Shown: positions 54,263 to 63,692, counted from the first letter of the stretch. The stretch is DNA of 64,000 bases from UBA4363 sp002393965 (GCA_946542925.1 CAMNLA010000055.1:5915-69914), one strand, 5' to 3'. Notes: generated by a model from the sequence alone, not told the origin. Numbers and translations: made by a program.

Positions 54263-55810
54263 ATGTTTACACAGAACGAAGGACTCTACATTGCGCACAG
54301 CGCGAAAGGCCCTATCAGCATTACGGGCAAGATGGTCAATCGACATGGACTTATTGCCGGTGCTACAGGAACCGGCAAGACCGTCACATTACAAGTTCTT
54401 GCTGAAAGTTTCTGCCAGGCAGGCATACCATGCTTCATGGCGGACATGAAGGGCGATCTTTCCGGCATCAGCCAACCAGGTCAATCATCCGCTTTCATTG
54501 AGAAGCGTCAAGCCGAGTTCGGTCTTACTGATCCTGTTTTTCAGGCCTGTCCTGTTCGCTTCTTCGATGTATTTGGGGAACAAGGGCATCCCATGCGTTC
54601 CACCATCAGTAATATGGGTCCTCAGTTGCTTTCACGTCTGCTGAACCTAAATGAGACGCAGAGTGGCATTCTCAATATTGTGTTCCGCATTGCTGATGAC
54701 AAAGGACTACTATTGATTGACCTGAAAGACCTCCGGTCAATGTTGGATTATGTCAGTCGTAATGCATCCTCATTCTCCTCGCAGTACGGGAATATCACCA
54801 CGCCGAGTATCGGAGCCATTCAGCGTGCGCTCCTTGCGTTGGAGAATCAAGGTGCGAACCTTTTCTTTGGGGAGCCCTCCTTTGACATCCACGATTTATT
54901 GAAGACACAGAACGGCAAGGGTATCATGAATGTTCTTGCAGCAGATCGTCTGATGTTGCAACCCCAATTATATTCCACATTCCTTCTTTGGCTCTTATCG
55001 GAACTCTATTCACAGCTACCTGAAGTTGGAGACCGCGACTTACCGAAGTTAGTTTTCTTTTTTGACGAAGCGCATATGCTCTTTGACAACACCTCAAAGG
55101 CGATGGTAGATAAGGTCGAGCAGGTCATCCGACTCATACGCAGTAAAGGTGTCGGTATTTACTTTGTCACACAGAACCCGACTGATATTCCTGAGAGCAT
55201 TCTCGGACAACTTGGAAACCGCATACAGCATGCACTCCGAGCATTCACGCCAAAGGACCAGAAAGCTGTCCGAGCTGCGGCAGAGACCTTCCGTTCCAAC
55301 GCAGACTTCAAGACAGAGGATGCCATACAAAATCTTGAGACGGGCGAGGCTCTTGTTTCCGTATTGGACGAGAAGGGAGCTCCGACAGTCGTTGAGCGTG
55401 CCCGAATTCTCTTTCCGCTCAGTCAGATTGGTGCCATTACTTCGGATCAGCGTCAGCGTCTTATCCAGAACTCTGATCTTGCCGGCAAGTATGATCAAGC
55501 GGTTGATCGTGAGAGTGCATTTGAAGTTCTGTTGAAGGAATCCGAAAATTCTGAAGACGTTGTGAACGACAAAAAAGAGGCCACAGGGAATAGCAAAAAG
55601 AAAAGCCTTCTTGCTCGAATCGGAAAAGCTATTTTTACCGCCATCACCGCTTCTATTGCCACGATGCTTGGTACTTTTGTTTCCAACAAGATATCAGGTA
55701 AGAAGAGTCGTACAACAACGAGAGGGATGGCTGGAAGGGTTGCGAAAAATGCCACTGCGGCAGCCACGAGGCAGATCACTCGTGATATCCTTGGCAACCT
55801 AATCAAGTAG
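54263..55810 (+). CDS. HerA-like ATPase (DUF853 family)
   Basis: 515 residues. Walker A GATGTGKTVTLQVLAE near 32, Walker B KLVFFFDEAHML near 260, and later IYFVTQNPTDIPESILGQLG. This is a HerA/FtsK-type hexameric translocase fold, and the YjgR-like branch (DUF853) is expected. The last 80 residues are a basic, alanine-rich segment with a possible membrane helix (FTAITASIATMLGTFV). The substrate is unknown. It begins 146 bases after the OmpA-family gene. Confidence 0.9.
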   Translation: MFTQNEGLYIAHSAKGPISITGKMVNRHGLIAGATGTGKTVTLQVLAESFCQAGIPCFMADMKGDLSGISQPGQSSAFIEKRQAEFGLTDPVFQACPVRFFDVFGEQGHPMRSTISNMGPQLLSRLLNLNETQSGILNIVFRIADDKGLLLIDLKDLRSMLDYVSRNASSFSSQYGNITTPSIGAIQRALLALENQGANLFFGEPSFDIHDLLKTQNGKGIMNVLAADRLMLQPQLYSTFLLWLLSELYSQLPEVGDRDLPKLVFFFDEAHMLFDNTSKAMVDKVEQVIRLIRSKGVGIYFVTQNPTDIPESILGQLGNRIQHALRAFTPKDQKAVRAAAETFRSNADFKTEDAIQNLETGEALVSVLDEKGAPTVVERARILFPLSQIGAITSDQRQRLIQNSDLAGKYDQAVDRESAFEVLLKESENSEDVVNDKKEATGNSKKKSLLARIGKAIFTAITASIATMLGTFVSNKISGKKSRTTTRGMAGRVAKNATAAATRQITRDILGNLIK

Positions 55811-55945
55811 TATTCTGTATTACTCCTCTCCTACCGCTTTCCATAAGTAAATCAGAAGAACAGACAGAAGTAAGCGCTGTTCACCTCAAAAATACATTCT
55901 TTTTCATTTTTCCATCGCAATATGACTTGTGATGGGTAAAACACA

Positions 55946-55994
55946 AAAACAGAAATGCCGAGATACGTTTTACGTATCTCGGCATTTCTGTTTT
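55946..55994. terminator. Perfect 23-bp bidirectional terminator
   Basis: aaaacagaaatgccgagata plus cgt, loop ttt, then the exact reverse complement ending tttt. It separates the HerA-like gene (+) and the winged-helix gene (-), with A/T runs on both ends as for two-way rho-independent termination. Confidence 0.92.
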
Positions 55995-56009
55995 GTCCGG
56001 TAATAGAAA

Positions 56010-56210
56010 TTATATAAGGTTCACTGCTACACTTGCACCTTTCTGCTCTACGTTGATTTTACCCTCACGTGCGAGCCAGCCAATTGCTGCATAAATCTCC
56101 TTATCTGTCAATTTCGTAACCTTCTTAATTTCTGCTGTAGTCTTCTTAGAACCATCATTCAAAGCTTCCCAGACCTTACCAGCGTTTGTACCGATTTCTT
56201 CTACTTTCAT
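56010..56210 (-). CDS. Winged helix-turn-helix protein (DUF2582-like)
   Basis: 66 residues, a single winged-helix domain. KVWEALNDGSKKTTAEIKKV, then LTDKEIYAAIGWLAREGKI, then a beta wing (NVEQKGASVAVNLI). Small stand-alone proteins of this kind are common in Bacteroidetes and probably bind DNA; no target is known. It has its own -7 box at 56258-56265 and terminator. Confidence 0.9.
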   Translation of the reverse strand: MKVEEIGTNAGKVWEALNDGSKKTTAEIKKVTKLTDKEIYAAIGWLAREGKINVEQKGASVAVNLI

Positions 56211-56257
56211 TTTTTAATATTGTTTAGTTATTCGATTTCATGATTTAAATCATGGGA

Positions 56258-56265
56258 CAAAGATA
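56258..56265 (-). promoter_or_regulatory. Candidate -7 box for the winged-helix gene
   Basis: TATCTTTG on the minus strand, 48 bases before the ATG. A TTG on that strand lies 22 bases upstream, close to the expected 20. Confidence 0.55.
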
Positions 56266-56392
56266 GTGTATTTTTCTGAAACAAATACAAACAAAAAGCA
56301 CATTATACATATAGAAGGAGAAATGCTCTCTGTCTTAAAAAATATAGTGTGAAAAATATTCGAATGATTCCAAGACATCCAAAAACAAAAGA

Positions 56393-56424
56393 AACAGGGA
56401 ATACCTTTCGGGGCATTCCCTGTT
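56393..56424 (-). terminator. Terminator of nifJ
   Basis: A ten-base stem, aacagggaat / attccctgtt, with loop acctttcggggc, about 60 bases past the nifJ stop. On the minus strand it is followed by TCTTTTGTTTTTGG. Confidence 0.8.
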
Positions 56425-56482
56425 CTCTTACTTTATTTGAATTTTGAGAAGAAGGAAGATTTCCTTCTCTCTATTCTTTGTT

Positions 56483-59400
56483 TCAGACTGGCTCAGAATA
56501 GTCAATCTTGCTCAAGCGCACGTACGTAGCGTAGCGTTCCTGAGCGGCTTTCTTCGTAGCAGCGTACAATTCGTCAGCCTGATCTGGCAAAGCCTTACGG
56601 AGTGACATGAATCGTACTTCGCTATCGAGGAACTCTTGGAACTTATCCCACTGTGGAGCTTTTGAATCGATCTGGAATGGGTTCTTTCCTTCTTCTGCAA
56701 GACGCGGATCAAATCTCCAGAGGTGCCAGTATCCACATTCAACGGCACGACGTTCCTCTTCCTGGCTACGTCCCATACCACCCTTGATCTTAAGACCGTG
56801 GTTGATACAAGGAGCATAACCAATTACGAGAGAAGGACCTGGGTAAGCCTCAGCCTCGCGGAATGCCTTTAGACATTGAGCATTGTCAGCACCCATAGCA
56901 ACCTGAGCCACGTAAACGTATCCGTAAGTAGCCTGCATAAGACCAAGATCTTTCTTCTTGATTCTCTTGCCGGCAGCAGCGAACTGAGCTACTGCTGCGA
57001 TTGGGGTTGCCTTAGAAGACTGACCACCGGTATTTGAGTACACCTCGGTATCGATAACAAACACATTGACATCCTCGCCAGAAGCCAATACATGGTCGAG
57101 ACCACCGTAACCGATATCGTAGGAAGCTCCGTCACCACCGATAATCCACTGAGAGCGTTTTACGAGATAGTGAGAGAGTTCGTCGAGTTGCTTGCATGTC
57201 GGGCATCCAGCAGCAGCGCACTTCTTGATTTCCGGAACGAGTTTTTCTGCGGCAGTGCGGCTTCCTTCCGCATCGTCCTTATTGTCGATCCATTCCTGAG
57301 CTGCAGCCTTAAACTCTGCCGATGGTTTATCAGAAGCGATTTGTTCCTGAAGCAAACGTACGATACGTTCTTTCATCTTCTTGTTAGCGAGTACCATACC
57401 CATGCCGAACTCACCGAAGTCCTCAAACAGGGAGTTAGCCCAAGCAGGTCCCTGTCCCTTCTCGTTCGTTGTGTAAGGAGTTGAAGGGATGGAGCCAGAG
57501 TAGATGGAAGAACATCCCGTTGCGTTAGCAACCATTTCGCGATCACCGAAGAGTTGAGCAATCAGTTTAACGTATGGAGTCTCGCCACATCCGGAGCAAG
57601 CGCCAGAGAACTCGAAGAGCGGTGTTGCGAACTGAGAGTTCTTAACATTGGATTTGATATCAACGAGATTCTGCTTTGACTTCACGTTCTTAACGAGGTA
57701 GTTCCAGTTCTGAGCGTCAGCACTCTTAGGATCTCCGTCGAACGGAACCATCTTCAGCGCCTTCTCCTTCGCCATGCAGACGTCAACGCAGTTACCACAG
57801 CCGAGGCAGTCCATCACGCCGACTTGAATGCGGAAGTGCATACCCTTCATAGCGGCAGGAGCCTTCATTTCGAGGGTCTCAGCCGAGAATCCCTTGATTT
57901 CCTCGTCGTCGAGTACGAACGGACGGATACAAGAGTGAGGGCAAACGAAAGCACACTTGTTACATTGGATACATTTAGAAGCGTCCCATTCAGGAACGGC
58001 AGTTGAAACTCCACGCTTCTCATAAGCAGCCGTACCTTGTTCCCATGTACCGTCTTCGATACCTTTGTATGCAGATACAGGGAGCAGGTCTCCGTTCTGA
58101 GCATTGATAGGGCGAACGATATCATTGATGTAAGCTGGGTCGTTATTGGCAACCACAGCATCCTCTGGCAGGTTTGCCCAAGCTGGGTCTACGGTCAGGG
58201 TCTTATATTCACCTCCGCGATCTACGGCAGCGTAGTTCTTGTCAACGACATCCTGTCCCTTCTTACCATAGGACTTAACGATGAACTTCTTCATCTGTTC
58301 TACGGCGAGTTCAACAGGGATAACGCCTGTAATACGGAAGAAAGCAGACTGGAGGATGGTGTTGGTACGGTTACCGAGTCCTATTTCCTTTGCGATCTTC
58401 GATGCGTTGATGTAGTAAACAGTGATGTTATTCTTAGCGAAATACTTCTTCACCTTGTTAGGGATGAAATTCACCAGTTCATCGCCCTCGAACATTGTAT
58501 TGAGGAGGAATGTACCGTTCTTCTGCAAACCACGTGTCACGTCATACATATGCAGGTAAGCCTGCACATGGCAAGCCACAAAATTAGGTGTCTTCACCTG
58601 GTATGTAGAGCGAATTGGGTTGTCACCGAAACGCAGGTGTGAGCAGGTGAAACCTCCGGACTTCTTCGAGTCGTAGGAGAAATAAGCCTGGCAGTGTTTG
58701 TCGGTATTGTCACCGATAATCTTGACAGAGTTCTTGTTAGCGCCCACTGTTCCGTCAGCACCAAGACCGAAGAACTTAGCCTCGAACATACCTTCGCCAC
58801 CCATTGGAACTTCTTCCTTCTCAGGCAGAGAGGTGAAAGTCAGGTCGTCGTTGATACCCACCGTGAAATGATCCTTTGGCTGTGGAAGAGCGAGGTTGTC
58901 GTACACAGAGGTAATCATTGTCGGAGTTGTATCGCAAGAACCGAGTCCGTAGCGTCCACCAACGATAACAGGAGCATTTGGTTGTCCATAGAAAGCGTCC
59001 TTTACATCGAGGTAGAGAGGTTCGCCATTTGCTCCCGGTTCCTTGGTACGGTCAAGAACAGCGATTGCCTTAACGGTCTTAGGTACAGCCGCGAGGAGGC
59101 GTTCTACAGAGAACGGACGGTAGAGGTGAACGGAGACCATACCGACCTTTGCGCCCTGTTTTGTCATATAGTCGATTGCCTCTCGAGCTGCTTCGGTAGC
59201 AGAGCCCATGAGGATAATTACGCGATCGGCATCCTTTGCACCATAGTAGGTAAATGGTTTGTATTCGCGACCGGTGATTTTTGAGATTTCAGCCATGTAT
59301 TTCTCCACGATCTCAGGCACTGCGTCGTAGAAACGGTTGCAGCTTTCCCGATGAGCGAAGAACGTCTCTGGGTTCTCTGCCATACCCTTAGCCTGAGGGT

Positions 59401-60040
59401 GTTCCGGAGACAGCGCGCGGGCACGGAATTCGGAGAGAGCCTTTGTATCAACCAATGGACGGATATCTTCCATATCCATCAGTTCGATCTTGTGATACTC
59501 ATGAGAGGTACGGAATCCGTCGAAGAAGTTGATGAAAGGAACGCGGGAAGAAAGAGCAGAGAGGTGAGCTACGGCAGAAAGGTCCATTACTTCCTGAACG
59601 GAACCTTCGCAGAGCATAGCGAAGCCAGTCTGTCGGCAAGCCATCACGTCACCATGGTCACCGAAGATACAGAGAGAGTGAGTAGCGACGGTACGAGCGG
59701 AAACATGGAAAACGGAAGGTAACAATTCTCCAGCGATCTTGTACATATTAGGGATCATGAGGAGCAGACCCTGAGAAGCGGTAAAGGTCGTCGTCATAGC
59801 GCCTGCCTGGAGGGAGCCGTGAACTGCTCCGGCAGCACCTGCTTCGGACTGCATTTCCTGAACGGTAACGGTATCACCGAAGAGGTTTTTACGTCCCTGA
59901 GCCGACCACTCGTCCACATGTTCAGCCATAGGAGACGATGGTGTGATAGGGTAAATAGCAGCCACCTCAGTGAACATGTACGCAATGTGCGCTGCGGCCT
60001 CATTACCGTCACAGGTAATAAACTTTTTTTCTTTTGCCAT
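56483..60040 (-). CDS. nifJ: Pyruvate:ferredoxin (flavodoxin) oxidoreductase
   Basis: 1185 residues, full length for the homodimeric enzyme. Domain I with IYPITPSSPMAEHVDEW, two [4Fe-4S] ferredoxin motifs (CIQCNKCAFVCPHSC and CLGCGNCVDVCMAKEK), a proximal-cluster site (CSGCGETPYVKL), and TPP binding (GGDGASYDIGYGGLDHV, YSNTGGQSSKATP). It oxidises pyruvate with CoA to acetyl-CoA and CO2 and reduces ferredoxin. In the same genome region as an 11-subunit complex I, it is a likely source of the reduced ferredoxin that such a complex might use (inference). Confidence 0.98.
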   Translation of the reverse strand: MAKEKKFITCDGNEAAAHIAYMFTEVAAIYPITPSSPMAEHVDEWSAQGRKNLFGDTVTVQEMQSEAGAAGAVHGSLQAGAMTTTFTASQGLLLMIPNMYKIAGELLPSVFHVSARTVATHSLCIFGDHGDVMACRQTGFAMLCEGSVQEVMDLSAVAHLSALSSRVPFINFFDGFRTSHEYHKIELMDMEDIRPLVDTKALSEFRARALSPEHPQAKGMAENPETFFAHRESCNRFYDAVPEIVEKYMAEISKITGREYKPFTYYGAKDADRVIILMGSATEAAREAIDYMTKQGAKVGMVSVHLYRPFSVERLLAAVPKTVKAIAVLDRTKEPGANGEPLYLDVKDAFYGQPNAPVIVGGRYGLGSCDTTPTMITSVYDNLALPQPKDHFTVGINDDLTFTSLPEKEEVPMGGEGMFEAKFFGLGADGTVGANKNSVKIIGDNTDKHCQAYFSYDSKKSGGFTCSHLRFGDNPIRSTYQVKTPNFVACHVQAYLHMYDVTRGLQKNGTFLLNTMFEGDELVNFIPNKVKKYFAKNNITVYYINASKIAKEIGLGNRTNTILQSAFFRITGVIPVELAVEQMKKFIVKSYGKKGQDVVDKNYAAVDRGGEYKTLTVDPAWANLPEDAVVANNDPAYINDIVRPINAQNGDLLPVSAYKGIEDGTWEQGTAAYEKRGVSTAVPEWDASKCIQCNKCAFVCPHSCIRPFVLDDEEIKGFSAETLEMKAPAAMKGMHFRIQVGVMDCLGCGNCVDVCMAKEKALKMVPFDGDPKSADAQNWNYLVKNVKSKQNLVDIKSNVKNSQFATPLFEFSGACSGCGETPYVKLIAQLFGDREMVANATGCSSIYSGSIPSTPYTTNEKGQGPAWANSLFEDFGEFGMGMVLANKKMKERIVRLLQEQIASDKPSAEFKAAAQEWIDNKDDAEGSRTAAEKLVPEIKKCAAAGCPTCKQLDELSHYLVKRSQWIIGGDGASYDIGYGGLDHVLASGEDVNVFVIDTEVYSNTGGQSSKATPIAAVAQFAAAGKRIKKKDLGLMQATYGYVYVAQVAMGADNAQCLKAFREAEAYPGPSLVIGYAPCINHGLKIKGGMGRSQEEERRAVECGYWHLWRFDPRLAEEGKNPFQIDSKAPQWDKFQEFLDSEVRFMSLRKALPDQADELYAATKKAAQERYATYVRLSKIDYSEPV

Positions 60041-60094
60041 TGTACTTTAAGTTTATTGAAGTTGATAAAAAATGATTTTAAATTTAGGCGATTA

Positions 60095-60102
60095 CAAAGA
60101 TA
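60095..60102 (-). promoter_or_regulatory. Candidate -7 box for nifJ
   Basis: TATCTTTG on the minus strand, 54 bases before the nifJ ATG. No clear TTG at the usual distance. Confidence 0.45.
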
Positions 60103-60222
60103 ACGTATTTCTATTGGAAAAGAATCGCTTTCTTTGATTTTTTAACGCAGTAAACACACGTTCGGTTCCGACCGACAAGTGATTGATATGTGTGTTGATG
60201 GTGGTGTAATAAACGGCAACGA

Positions 60223-60561
60223 TCAACGCATCGTATTAGTCACCGTAGGGGCGTTATTGAGGCAGCCTCCTGGTTTATTAGCGCAGTTCTCGCCGAGAGA
60301 AGAAGCGTAAACACCAGCTGTCGACAAAGCCGACGAGATCTGTGTCAGGGATGTTTTTTTCTCATCGTACGATATTTCGACCAATCCCTGTTTTGTATTC
60401 ACGTTCACTCCTTTCACACCAGGAATTGTCTTTGCTACCTGTTCAATCCGATTTTTAGCTGCTTTCGAACCAACCATAGCATTAAATTGCGCTTTTGATG
60501 TGGCATAGGTGAACAATGTACCTACAAGCAGGAAGATTACCACAAAGACTCTCTTATGCAT
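60223..60561 (-). CDS. Periplasmic HMA-like protein without CxxC
   Basis: 112 residues from the ATG at 60561; the longer frame (to 60768) runs through the MBL gene in another frame. An N-terminal signal/anchor (VFVVIFLLVGTLFTYATS), then a ferredoxin-like heavy-metal-associated fold (KNRIEQVAKTIPGVKGVNV, LVEISYDEKKTSLTQISSAL). The usual CxxC at the loop is absent (AMVGSKAAKN). Instead two cysteines sit at the C-terminus (ENCANKPGGC). It may not bind metal in the usual way. It follows the MBL gene by 22 bases. Confidence 0.8.
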   Translation of the reverse strand: MHKRVFVVIFLLVGTLFTYATSKAQFNAMVGSKAAKNRIEQVAKTIPGVKGVNVNTKQGLVEISYDEKKTSLTQISSALSTAGVYASSLGENCANKPGGCLNNAPTVTNTMR

Positions 60562-60583
60562 AGTCAGAATATAAAAATTTAGG

Positions 60584-61231
60584 TTAGACGTATGGATTAA
60601 ACTGTTTTTCTTCTCCGACGGTTGTTCTCGGTCCATGTCCCGTCCAGACAACCGTATTATCCGGCAGTCGGAAAATCTTCGAGAGGATACTCTGTTGCAG
60701 TTGTTCGTAGTTTCCCCCAGGGAGGTCGGTTCGTCCGACCGAGCAGCGAAACAAAAGGTCGCCGGCAAATAGCATGTCCGTTTGTTCAGAATAGAAAGCC
60801 AAAGAGCCGGGCGAATGTCCCGGGACCTCCATCACATGGAGAGCGTCCTTCCCGACTGGTATTTTCTCTCCTTCCTTGAGGTAGCGATGGATGCATGGTG
60901 TTTTAAAAGTGCCGTTCATCATGCTCATGATGCCCATTTTCCGCAGTTCATCCTCATCAAGCAGAAAGGCGTCCCGTTGGCTGGCTGCGATTTGTACGCC
61001 ATAGTATTCCGCCACATCATGAGCTCCCCAGACGTGGTCGAAATGGAGGTGTGTCTCGAGAATCAATGACACCTTAAGAGAATTGTTCGAGACAAAATCG
61101 TACAGTTCGTGATACTCACGTTCGGAGTCACACCCAGGGTCGATGATAACGCATTGTTGTTCAACCTCGTCATAGCAAACGTAGGTATTTTCCTCGAGTG
61201 GATTGAATATAAAGCGTTTACAGTGGAGCAT
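60584..61231 (-). CDS. MBL-fold hydrolase (glyoxalase II-like)
   Basis: 215 residues. Metal site THLHFDHVWGAHD, then VPGHSPGSLAFYSEQ, GDLLFRCSVGRTDLPGG and VVWTGHGPRTTVGEEK. The full set of zinc ligands is kept. Likely a thioester or glutathione-like thiol hydrolase; the substrate is open. It sits five bases after rsmG, so they are co-transcribed. Confidence 0.92.
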   Translation of the reverse strand: MLHCKRFIFNPLEENTYVCYDEVEQQCVIIDPGCDSEREYHELYDFVSNNSLKVSLILETHLHFDHVWGAHDVAEYYGVQIAASQRDAFLLDEDELRKMGIMSMMNGTFKTPCIHRYLKEGEKIPVGKDALHVMEVPGHSPGSLAFYSEQTDMLFAGDLLFRCSVGRTDLPGGNYEQLQQSILSKIFRLPDNTVVWTGHGPRTTVGEEKQFNPYV

Positions 61232-61236
61232 ACGAT

Positions 61237-61860
61237 TTACCCTATTGGTAGATAGACGAGTCGTTTGGTAAAGAAGAACTCATTATGAAGCCAGTCGGAG
61301 AGATTATATAATTCCACCGTTTTACGGAATGGCTGTGTTTCGGCTTGAAGGTCTCCCCCTTTCAAGCTGATAAAGCCATTTGGCAGTGCATTCTTCTGTT
61401 TTTTCTCGATATTTTTTCTTGCATAGCGGACGAGATCGGTCAGAGGCATTGTTGCTCGAGAGACGACAAAATCGAACATCCGCTTCTCCAGTTCGACACG
61501 TTCCTGAACAGCCTCGACATTCGTCAATCCCGTTGCCTTGATAATCTCGTTGCATACGCGTATCTTCTTTCCGATTGAGTCCACGAGCAGGAATCGGCAC
61601 TCGGGGAACATGATTGCGAGAGGAATACCAGGGAATCCCCCTCCGCATCCCACGTCCATCACCTGAGTTCCTGGTACGAAAGAGATAAACTTTGCGATTG
61701 CAAGAGAGTGCAAAACGTGATGTACGTAGAGGTTATCAATATCCTTGCGTGAAATAACATTTATCTTGGCATTCCATTCGTGGTAGAGACTGTCCAGCAT
61801 CGCAAACTGGCGTTGCTGTTCAGCGGTCAAATCGGGGAAATAACGCAAAATCTCGTCCAT
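61237..61860 (-). CDS. rsmG: 16S rRNA (guanine-527-N7) methyltransferase RsmG
   Basis: 207 residues. The N-terminal YHEWNAKINVISRKDIDNLY and the SAM site VMDVGCGGGFPGIPLAIMFP are decisive; FVVSRATMPLTDLV follows. It methylates G527 of 16S rRNA, and its loss gives low-level streptomycin resistance in other bacteria. It lies 31 bases after the DUF3298-like gene. Confidence 0.97.
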   Translation of the reverse strand: MDEILRYFPDLTAEQQRQFAMLDSLYHEWNAKINVISRKDIDNLYVHHVLHSLAIAKFISFVPGTQVMDVGCGGGFPGIPLAIMFPECRFLLVDSIGKKIRVCNEIIKATGLTNVEAVQERVELEKRMFDFVVSRATMPLTDLVRYARKNIEKKQKNALPNGFISLKGGDLQAETQPFRKTVELYNLSDWLHNEFFFTKRLVYLPIG

Positions 61861-61891
61861 AAGTCTGGAAAGGATTCGTGAGGCATCATCA

Positions 61892-62767
61892 TCAATCTCG
61901 TGATCTCTTCATTGCCTTGACATAAGGAGAAGATTCCTTCAGGACCGTCTTCAAGAAAGACAAAGGAAGAGTCACTTCGGTAGCTCCCATAGCTCCCACA
62001 GCAATCTCGTAGGGAGCATAGTAGAAAACAATGGAGTCCGGTTTGAGCAGGAAATTAGCCGATGGGGTCATCTCTCCGATGCGGGTATATCCCTCCATGA
62101 GCATCTGTTCTTCACTTTCAAAGCCGTTGTCGAACATAATCTGTTCCTTGATTTGTGCTGTTGCAGCGGGTTCAAACCCCTCTATAAAGAGATCATCCAG
62201 CTCGATACGATTTCCTGTATGCGCATCGAAAGACAGGTAAACAGCATTTTCCACCGGTCCTGTTGCCGCTCCGTTATCAATACTCTGTTCGATGCGGTAT
62301 GATATGACATCGGCATCGGCATAGACAGCAGAAGCTCGAAGTACATATTCTGCATTGTGGAAAAGAATTGGTGGTACTTTAGCACTAATACTCTTGAACT
62401 TACGAGCCGTTCGCACTGCTTCGCGCATTTCGGATGCGAAGTCCTCCACTAATGTTTCACGCAACATTCGCAATGCCACCTCTGGGCGTTTATTCATATA
62501 GGAAGAATCTCCTGTTGCCTCCAGCAATACTTCGGCACGCAGTTTATTGATTAGCGTATCAGTCGAATCCTTCACATACGGATAGTCCAGTTCGAGATCC
62601 ACGATGCACCGTCCCATCGAGTCTGGCAATTCTGTTCCCGTCATTTGCATCACATAATATTCGTGCACATGTCGGAACTCGGTATCCTGTTCGCAAGAGG
62701 AAAGGCACAACATAGAGAGAAAAGAGAGGATGGAGAAGGGTAAGATCAGCGGGAAATGGCGTTTCAT
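61892..62767 (-). CDS. DUF3298-like lipoprotein
   Basis: 291 residues with a lipobox (CLSSC, Cys25). The C-terminal half (about 175-280) has AVYLSFDAHTGNRIELDDLF, FLLKPDSIVFYYAPYEIA and GAMGATEVTLPLSFLK, which match the DUF3298/RsiV-like fold. The N-terminal half carries a DUF4163-like region. Function unknown; RsiV-like proteins in Firmicutes bind lysozyme, but no sigma factor neighbour is seen here. Confidence 0.85.
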   Translation of the reverse strand: MKRHFPLILPFSILSFLSMLCLSSCEQDTEFRHVHEYYVMQMTGTELPDSMGRCIVDLELDYPYVKDSTDTLINKLRAEVLLEATGDSSYMNKRPEVALRMLRETLVEDFASEMREAVRTARKFKSISAKVPPILFHNAEYVLRASAVYADADVISYRIEQSIDNGAATGPVENAVYLSFDAHTGNRIELDDLFIEGFEPAATAQIKEQIMFDNGFESEEQMLMEGYTRIGEMTPSANFLLKPDSIVFYYAPYEIAVGAMGATEVTLPLSFLKTVLKESSPYVKAMKRSRD

Positions 62768-62857
62768 ATCCGTTTTACGAAAATCAAGAAGTATCTCTTG
62801 TGGTTTATAACTACAAAGAAAGGAAAAAAAAGTAGAACGAGAAAGTGTTTGACCATT

Positions 62858-63421
62858 CTACATATTCACAGGCAGGAGAAATTTCTCGGGATAGCGAGCC
62901 GAAATTGCGCTATAGAAATCTCGCACTTTAGAAAGGTCTGATTTCATATTTTCGCTTGTCTCCATTGTTTTCACCAGGCCACATGATTTCTTCTCATAGT
63001 CAATGTATGCCAGGACGATGGGTACATCGGCCTTTCGCGCTATGAAATAGAATCCCTTCTTCCACTCGTCCACGGCACTACGAGTTCCTTCCGGCGTGAT
63101 GCAAATGCGAAAGAATTCATTCCGGTCCATTGACTCCGCAATTTGGTCGGTCAGAGAAGAGTGATGGCTTCGGTCCGTTGGTATTCCTCCGAGAGCACGG
63201 AACAGATATCCCATTGGGAAGAAAAACCATTCCTTCTTCATCAGAAAACGCGGCCGATGATTGTAGAAAGCATAGTAGCACAGCAGTCCATAAATAAAAT
63301 CCCAATTGGACGTATGAGGAGCGAGACAGATTACGCATTTGCATGGCAGATCCAAGTGACGCTGTGCGGACCACCCCATCACACGCAGTAAGCTACGACA
63401 GACTGTCTTTCTCAAACTCAT
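62858..63421 (-). CDS. 1-acyl-glycerol-3-phosphate acyltransferase-like protein
   Basis: 187 residues. The acyltransferase motif appears as LAPHTSNWDF (H-x4-D kept) and the acceptor motif as TPEGTRSAVDEWKKGFY. Short for the family and without a membrane helix at the start, as in some Bacteroidetes members. Probably acts on membrane lipids or lipid-linked acceptors. It is the first of a five-gene minus-strand run to the HMA-like gene. Confidence 0.88.
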   Translation of the reverse strand: MSLRKTVCRSLLRVMGWSAQRHLDLPCKCVICLAPHTSNWDFIYGLLCYYAFYNHRPRFLMKKEWFFFPMGYLFRALGGIPTDRSHHSSLTDQIAESMDRNEFFRICITPEGTRSAVDEWKKGFYFIARKADVPIVLAYIDYEKKSCGLVKTMETSENMKSDLSKVRDFYSAISARYPEKFLLPVNM

Positions 63422-63470
63422 GATATATCGTCCTAATTATGATGATAATATTTACCTAATAATCAGATAT

Positions 63471-63503
63471 ATGTGCAATAATTCACTTGCGATTATTGCA
63501 CAT
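63471..63503. promoter_or_regulatory. 12-bp dyad upstream of the acyltransferase
   Basis: atgtgcaataat and attattgcacat form a perfect inverted repeat around nine bases (tcacttgcg), 50 bases before the acyltransferase ATG. It could be an operator or a weak hairpin terminator on the plus strand (followed by ttttgtgctttttt). No regulator was identified. Confidence 0.45.
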
Positions 63504-63692
63504 TTTGTGCTTTTTTGAGCAATCAACGTACAAATGTAGCGTATTTTTCCAGTAAATAATCAAAACTGCGAAGTGTTTTTTCTATTCAAGTCAGCATATT
63601 ATCCGTACTTACAAGACGTCAGAAAAAAACAACATTCGTGTTGCAAGTGTTGTCTTCCCTGAAAAGAAGAAAAGACTTGCTTTTATAATCGC

